Positions 23,638 to 28,084 of a DNA stretch of 28,084 nt are shown in pieces (the first letter of the stretch is position 1; the number at the start of each line of letters is the position of its first letter). Origin of the DNA: Betaproteobacteria bacterium. GTDB lineage: Bacteria > Pseudomonadota > Gammaproteobacteria > Burkholderiales > SG8-41. The notes beneath the pieces are model-generated. The model made no database searches. It was not told the DNA's origin and saw nothing but the letters and a program-made list of their open reading frames with translations. The position numbers and the translations under genes are program-made. The stretch spans positions 1 through 28,084 of the forward strand of contig JANYDM010000075.1 of NCBI GenBank assembly GCA_025363575.1, given 5' to 3'.

Positions 23638-23693
23638 GTGAAACAACGCTGGTTTCACGCTATTATGACATCGCGCTTCAGCCTGTTGTCATA
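23638..23693 (+). promoter_or_regulatory. Promoter with two inverted repeats upstream of the beta-propeller gene
   Basis: GTGAAAC (23638-23644) and GTTTCAC (23652-23658) form a perfect 7-7-7 inverted repeat. TATGACA (23664-23670) and TGTCATA (23687-23693) form a second with a 16-base spacer. GTGAAA (23638) as a -35 and TATTAT (23661-23666) as a -10, with a 17-base spacer, fall within them. The arrangement suggests repressor control of the propeller-dehydrogenase operon. Confidence 0.45.
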
Positions 23694-23747
23694 AAAATCC
23701 ACAGACCGCCGGGCAGCGAAGTAGTACCAATAACAGAGGAGGATGTC

Positions 23748-24668
23748 ATGACACGAATATTCAGGGCAGTCTGGTTGCTGACTGCTGGCATCGCGGCTGT
23801 TGCCATCGGCTTCAACGTACAAGCGGCCGACGCGGGTAAGCTGCGGGTGATGTACGACCAGGCTCACGGGGGTTTTGGCTTCCCCGAATCTGTCGTCTAC
23901 GATCCGGCCGCGAAAGTATTTTACGTGAGCAATTTCGGCGGCAGCGAGCTGAAGCCCGGCGAGAAAGACGGCATGGGACGCATCGCGAGCATATCCCTCG
24001 ACGGCAGAATCATCGAGAGCCGCTTCCTGCCCGAGCCGGGTGACGGTGTGATGAACAAACCGAAGGGATTGTGGGTAAAAGGCAACCGCCTTTGGGTTAC
24101 GGACATCGATTCGGTGTGGGTTTTCGATTTGAAGTCGCGCAGGGGTAAAAAGTTGCCGATCCCCGGAATGGTATTCGCCAACGACCCGGCGCTCATGGGC
24201 GACGCGCTGTACGTGAGCGACAGCCGTGCCGATAGCGTTTACAAGATCGCGCCGGCGGATTTTCTAAACGTCAAGGCGCCGAAGATCACAAAAGTGCTTT
24301 CCGGCAAGGGCGTCGATCCCAACGGGCTGTGGCCGGCCAAAGACGGCTCATTGTTGATGGCCGGCTTCAAATCCGACAAGGAAGCGCGTGCGATTTTTTC
24401 GATGAGCGGGAAGGGCGACGTGAAGAAGTTGTCGCCGGACATCGGCAGGCTCGACGGTTTGTATCAAATGGCTGACGGCACCGTTCTTGCGACCAACTGG
24501 GACGCCGGTGAATTGTTCGCATGGAATGAGAAAGACGGCAAGCAGACGCTAGCCACAGGATTCAAAGGGCCGGCCGATTTCTGCGTGGTAAATATGGCCA
24601 ACGGTGCGCTCGTCGTCGTTCCGGACCTCGTCAAGAGCGAGCTGCGGTTCATCAAGCTTGCGAAATGA
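23748..24668 (+). CDS. Secreted SMP-30/gluconolactonase-like beta-propeller protein
   Basis: This 306-residue protein starts at ATG 23748, with an AGAGGAGG site at 23735-23742. The signal peptide MTRIFRAVWLLTAGIAAVAI ends near VQAAD, so it is exported. The mature part shows repeated beta-propeller blades: FPESVVYDPAAKVFYVSNFG, NKPKGLWVKGNRLWVTDID, ALYVSDSRADSVYKIAP and ADGTVLATNWDAGELFAWN. This resembles SMP-30/gluconolactonase or NHL-type sensors. An enzymatic lactonase role or a simple binding role is possible. Its 3' end overlaps the next gene by ATGA, so both are co-translated. Confidence 0.83.
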   Translation: MTRIFRAVWLLTAGIAAVAIGFNVQAADAGKLRVMYDQAHGGFGFPESVVYDPAAKVFYVSNFGGSELKPGEKDGMGRIASISLDGRIIESRFLPEPGDGVMNKPKGLWVKGNRLWVTDIDSVWVFDLKSRRGKKLPIPGMVFANDPALMGDALYVSDSRADSVYKIAPADFLNVKAPKITKVLSGKGVDPNGLWPAKDGSLLMAGFKSDKEARAIFSMSGKGDVKKLSPDIGRLDGLYQMADGTVLATNWDAGELFAWNEKDGKQTLATGFKGPADFCVVNMANGALVVVPDLVKSELRFIKLAK

Positions 24669-25612
24669 TGATGGCAGTGAAACACGACATCATCCTCACC
24701 GCGGCCGGCCATAAAGGCACGCTCGAGCGCCTCACGCAGGAATTTTCCGCGATCAAATTGTTCGCCTCGACAGATCGCGCCGCCACGCTGAAGGAAGCCG
24801 CTCCGAAAGTACGCGGCCTGGCGCACAACGGCCATTCGCACGTGGATGCGGCGTTGATGGACGCCTTGCCGAAACTGGAAATCATTGCCAACTTCGGCGT
24901 CGGCGTCGACCAAATCGATCTCGAGCACGCGAAAAAGCGCGGCATCGTCGTCACCAACACCGCCGGCGCGCTGAATGAATGCGTGGCGGATTGCGCGATG
25001 GGGCTGGTATTGAACACACTGCGAAAATTCCCGCAGGCCGGCACCTACCTGCGGGCGGGCAGCTGGGAAAAAAGCAATTATCCGCTGACGACCTCGTTAG
25101 GTGGCAAAACGCTCGGCATCCTCGGTCTCGGCCGTATCGGCGAAGAGATTGCAAAACGGGCGCAAGCGTTCGGCATGAAAATCCGCTATCACAACCGGAC
25201 CAGGAAAAACGTCCCGTACGCTTACGACAGCGATGCCGTTACGCTGGCGAAAAATTCCGAAGTGCTACTGGTGATAACGCCGGGCGGTCCGGAGACGGAC
25301 AAGCTTGTTAACGCGGCGGTGCTCGATGCGCTCGGTCCGCAGGGTTACCTGATCAATGTCGCGCGCGGCTCGGTGGTAGATGAGCCAGTGCTGCTGCGTT
25401 ATCTGCAGGAGAAAAAAATCGCCGGTGCCGGACTCGACGTGTTCGACCACGAGCCGAAGGTCCCCGTGAAATTTTTCGCGCTCGATAACGTCGTTCTGAC
25501 GCCACACATGGCGAGCGCCACCAACGAAACGCGCACAGCGATGGGCAATCTGCAGATCGAGAACCTGCAATTACATTTCGCCGGCAAGGCGGTCAAGACG
25601 CCGGTGGTGTGA
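24665..25612 (+). CDS. D-isomer-specific 2-hydroxyacid dehydrogenase
   Basis: This 315-residue NAD(P)-dependent oxidoreductase of the D-2-hydroxyacid dehydrogenase family has the Rossmann motif GILGLGRIGEEIA (Gly154, 156, 159). The catalytic residues are Arg234 in NVARGSVVDE, Glu263 in DVFDHEP and His281 in LTPHMAS. The substrate-binding segment NFGVGVDQIDL is at 77-87. The ATG at 24665 overlaps the TGA of the propeller gene, a strong sign of coupling. It likely reduces a 2-oxoacid such as glyoxylate or hydroxypyruvate, or oxidises a D-2-hydroxyacid. The exact substrate is undetermined. Confidence 0.93.
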   Translation: MMMAVKHDIILTAAGHKGTLERLTQEFSAIKLFASTDRAATLKEAAPKVRGLAHNGHSHVDAALMDALPKLEIIANFGVGVDQIDLEHAKKRGIVVTNTAGALNECVADCAMGLVLNTLRKFPQAGTYLRAGSWEKSNYPLTTSLGGKTLGILGLGRIGEEIAKRAQAFGMKIRYHNRTRKNVPYAYDSDAVTLAKNSEVLLVITPGGPETDKLVNAAVLDALGPQGYLINVARGSVVDEPVLLRYLQEKKIAGAGLDVFDHEPKVPVKFFALDNVVLTPHMASATNETRTAMGNLQIENLQLHFAGKAVKTPVV

Positions 25613-25620
25613 CTGCGCGT

Positions 25621-26133
25621 TCAGCCGGCCTTATTCATGCGGGTGACTGACAACGCCGGCGGATGCGCGAGCGTCTGATAAATGACGCAATAGCGCTCAG
25701 TCAGTTTGAACAACGTAGCGAGCTGCTCGTCCGATGCATCGGTGTCGAGGTCGAACCGCAGCCTGATGTTCCAAAAGCCGACCGGCGCTTCTTTCGACAC
25801 ACCGAGGGTCCCGCGAAAATCGAGGTCGCCTTCGGCTGTCAGTTTCGCGTCGCGAAGGGGGATTGCCAGCGCTGTCGCCACTGCATTCAGCGTGACGCCG
25901 GCACACGCCACCAGCGCTTCTAGCAGCATGTCGCCCGAACACGCGGCCAGTCCACTGCCGCCCGTCGCCGGATGCAATCCGGCCGTTACCAGCGCCTTGC
26001 CGGTTTCAATCTTGCAGCTCAGCCCTTCGCCGATGCTGCCTCGCGCACGCAGGGTGACCAATGCCGCGTCCGGCGTTTCGCCATAGCGCTCCTTGAGTGG
26101 GGCCTGGGCCTTCCTTAAATCGTCCGCATTCAT
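25621..26133 (-). CDS. OsmC/Ohr-family thiol peroxidase-like protein
   Basis: This 170-residue OsmC-family protein starts at ATG 26133 with a GAAGAGG site. The two redox cysteines are Cys77 in MLLEALVACAGVTLNAVA and Cys149 in TERYCVIYQTL, which match the peroxidatic and resolving pair of OsmC and Ohr enzymes that reduce organic hydroperoxides. An additional Cys65 is present. It ends eight bases from the convergent dehydrogenase gene. A longer open frame to 26352 lacks a good ribosome site. Confidence 0.88.
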   Translation of the reverse strand: MNADDLRKAQAPLKERYGETPDAALVTLRARGSIGEGLSCKIETGKALVTAGLHPATGGSGLAACSGDMLLEALVACAGVTLNAVATALAIPLRDAKLTAEGDLDFRGTLGVSKEAPVGFWNIRLRFDLDTDASDEQLATLFKLTERYCVIYQTLAHPPALSVTRMNKAG

Positions 26134-26391
26134 TACGACCTCTTCGAGATTGTTATTTGATGATTGATAGTCAGGCTGCACTGCATACTCGGCGAACCGG
26201 CGCCCGCTACTTTCCAATGAACCACGCCGCATAGTACTCGGCACTCCCGGCACTGCTCTTCCTCGCCATTGGTGGTCGCGAAAAACCGCGTGGTGCGCCG
26301 AGCCCGTCTGCTTGAACAGCGCCACGAGCGTTGCGTTACGCACGTTTGGCAAGCGGGAATAGTCGGCAAAATATCGCTGAGCGAGGGCTTC

Positions 26392-27891
26392 TCACCGCAT
26401 GATGAACGGATTCGGCACTTCCTTCGCCGTAGAGATCCAAACGCTCTTGGTCTGCAGATATTCTTTGATCATCTCCTGACCGCTTTCACGCCCGAGGCCG
26501 CTACGCTTGTAGCCGCCGAACGGGGAGAGGTAGCTGACCGCGCGGTAGGTATTGACCCACACCGTCCCGGCCTGCAGTTTTTCCGCCATCAGGAACGCGC
26601 GGCGCATGTTCTGTGTCCACACGCCGGCGGCGAGGCCGAATACGACGTCATTGCCGATGGCGATGGCTTCTTCTTCGTCCTTGAACGGAATCACCGACAG
26701 TACGGGGCCGAACACTTCCTCTTGCGCAATGCGCATCGAATTTTTCACACCGGTGAAAATGGTCGGCTCGACGAACCAGCCATCGCCGCATTCGGGACGT
26801 GTTGCTTTCGATCCGCCGAGCGCGGTGTATACGCCTTCTGACTTCGCTATGTCGATGTAGCTCAGGATTTTCTTGAATTGGGGCTGGTTGGTGACAGGGC
26901 CGACCTGCGTGTCCATGCTCATCGGGTTGCCCATCTTCGCGGTCTTTGCGAATGCGACGAGCTTCTCGACGAATTGATCATGGATTGATTGCTGAACGAG
27001 CAAGCGCGAGCCTGCGATGCAGGTCTGGCCGGTTGCCGCGAAGATGCCGGAGATCGCGCCTTTGACCGCGTTGTCGATTTCAGCATCGTCGAATACGATG
27101 TTCGGCGACTTGCCGCCGAGCTCCATGCTGACTTTCTTGAGACCCTTCGCCGCGGCTTCGTAGATTTTCTGGCCGGTTGCATCGGAGCCGGTAAAAGCAA
27201 TCTTCGCGACCAACGGATGCTCGACGAGCGGCGTGCCGGCTTCGGGACCGAAACCGGTGACGACATTGACCACGCCCGGTGGAAAGCCGGCTTCTTCGAT
27301 CAGCTTCATGAATTCAAGCAGAGAGGCCGATGTATATTCCGACGGTTTCAACACCATGACGTTGCCGGCCGCCAGCGCGGGCGCAAGTTTCCATGCGGTC
27401 AGGAGCAACGGTGAGTTCCACGGGATGATGGCGCCGACAACACCGAGCGGCTCGAAGCGCGTGTAGTTGAACGTGTCGGGCTTGTCGATCGGGATGACCT
27501 GGCCTTCAATTTTGTCCGCGAGCCCGCCATAGTAGTAATACCACTGCGCCATATAGGCGGTCTGGGCGCTCATTTCGGCGTAGAGCTTGCCGTTGTCGCG
27601 CACTTCGATTTCAGCCAGCGCTTTGGATTTATCTGCGATCAGATCGCCCAGTTTGCGCAACAGCGCGCCGCGGCGGCTCGCCGTCATCTTCGGCCATTCG
27701 CCGGAGGTGAACGCTTTGCGCGCGGCGCGCACCGCGCGATCGACGTCCTCAGCGTTACCGCGCGGCACCAAGGCCCATGGCTTGCCGGTGAACGGGTTGA
27801 AACTTTCAAAATGCTGGCCTGAAGCGGAGTCTACCCACTGGCCATCGATGTACATCTTGAATTTGGTGAGTGTCCCTGCGGCGGTATCCAT
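26392..27891 (-). CDS. NAD(P)-dependent aldehyde dehydrogenase
   Basis: This 499-residue aldehyde dehydrogenase oxidises aldehydes to carboxylic acids. Catalytic residues are visible: Asn159 in IIPWNSPLLLTAW, Lys182 in VLKPSE, Glu257 in SMELGGKSPN and the nucleophile Cys291 in TGQTCIAGSR. The cofactor loop is at AFTGSDATGQKI and the C-terminal motif is PFGGYKRSGLGRESG. ATG 27891 is chosen because a GAGGAACG site precedes it; a TTG at 27912 is less likely. It could act on the aldehyde released by the TPP decarboxylase, though the two genes are separated by several kilobases. It is upstream of the OsmC gene on the same strand, with about 258 bases between them. Confidence 0.94.
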   Translation of the reverse strand: MDTAAGTLTKFKMYIDGQWVDSASGQHFESFNPFTGKPWALVPRGNAEDVDRAVRAARKAFTSGEWPKMTASRRGALLRKLGDLIADKSKALAEIEVRDNGKLYAEMSAQTAYMAQWYYYYGGLADKIEGQVIPIDKPDTFNYTRFEPLGVVGAIIPWNSPLLLTAWKLAPALAAGNVMVLKPSEYTSASLLEFMKLIEEAGFPPGVVNVVTGFGPEAGTPLVEHPLVAKIAFTGSDATGQKIYEAAAKGLKKVSMELGGKSPNIVFDDAEIDNAVKGAISGIFAATGQTCIAGSRLLVQQSIHDQFVEKLVAFAKTAKMGNPMSMDTQVGPVTNQPQFKKILSYIDIAKSEGVYTALGGSKATRPECGDGWFVEPTIFTGVKNSMRIAQEEVFGPVLSVIPFKDEEEAIAIGNDVVFGLAAGVWTQNMRRAFLMAEKLQAGTVWVNTYRAVSYLSPFGGYKRSGLGRESGQEMIKEYLQTKSVWISTAKEVPNPFIMR

Positions 27892-27987
27892 ACGCGTTCC
27901 TCGCTGTTTCAATCAGATGTTTACATCAGGGATCAGGAGATTAAGCCACGGTCCGGGAGCGGGGGCAATGTCCGGCGTGGCGCCTGG

Positions 27988-28084
27988 TCAATCGGCTTTC
28001 ATGCCGGAGATCTTTACCACGCGACCCCATTTGGCCGTTTCGGCGCGCATGAAGTCGGCGAATTCGTCGGGCGTCGTACCGGCC
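27988..28084 (-). CDS. C-terminus of a Bug-family substrate receptor, cut by right edge
   Basis: The 32 C-terminal residues read AGTTPDEFADFMRAETAKWG and end VVKISGMKAD before TGA (27990-27988). This matches the C-terminal signature of all other Bug receptors in the window (x-TP-x-x-F-x-x-F/Y-...-E-x-x-KWG-x-V/I). The gene runs off the right edge. It lies upstream of the aldehyde dehydrogenase on the same strand, about 100 bases before its start. Confidence 0.88.
   Translation of the reverse strand, partial: AGTTPDEFADFMRAETAKWGRVVKISGMKAD

Noticed and set aside
26134..26391. Short Cys-rich minus-strand frames between OsmC and aldehyde dehydrogenase genes
   Set aside because: Several frames are open but none has a ribosome site or recognisable motif, so the 258-base gap is treated as non-coding.

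Overview
The window is high-GC, densely coding DNA with short intergenic gaps. It is dominated by one protein family: eight periplasmic solute receptors of the Bug type (the TctC-like receptors of tripartite tricarboxylate transporters), seven complete and one cut by the right edge. Large expansions of orphan Bug receptors are typical of Burkholderiales and Alcaligenaceae-like Betaproteobacteria, so I infer an environmental betaproteobacterium. No membrane subunits of these transporters, RNA genes, insertion sequences or CRISPR arrays were seen.

Layout. 1-776 (-): N-terminal part of an amidase. 949-4869 (+): four Bug receptors in tandem, with abutting or overlapping ends, followed by a long hairpin and an asparaginase-family amidohydrolase with altered active-site residues (5018-6025). 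6250-7931 (-): a two-gene unit. Its first gene is interrupted by an in-frame TGA and is best read as a UGSC-family selenoprotein, with Sec at codon 99 and a SECIS-like hairpin just downstream. Its second gene is an unrecognised 356-residue protein. 8100-8654 (+): small exported protein. 8745-11047: class III CoA-transferase divergent from a Bug receptor. 11105-12873: PH-domain membrane protein, glutathione S-transferase-like protein and a flavin-binding split-barrel protein. 12925-15009 (-): amidase followed by an A/T-rich membrane protein, divergent from a Bug receptor (15095-16060). 16086-22015 (-): an apparent catabolic operon running TauD-like dioxygenase, duplicated EthD-like barrel protein, Bug receptor, benzoylformate-decarboxylase-like TPP enzyme and DHA2-type MFS transporter, with a divergent LysR regulator (22146-23087). 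23113-25612: SnoaL-like lipoprotein divergent from a secreted beta-propeller that is translationally coupled to a D-2-hydroxyacid dehydrogenase. 25621-28084 (-): OsmC protein, aldehyde dehydrogenase and the C-terminus of another Bug receptor.

Taken together the region looks like a catabolic accessory district. Exported receptors capture small carboxylates or amides, and amidases, CoA-transferase, dioxygenase, TPP decarboxylase and dehydrogenases process them. The substrates cannot be read from the sequence. The most noteworthy item is the candidate selenoprotein at 7323-7931, which a standard gene caller would split into two fragments or miss.
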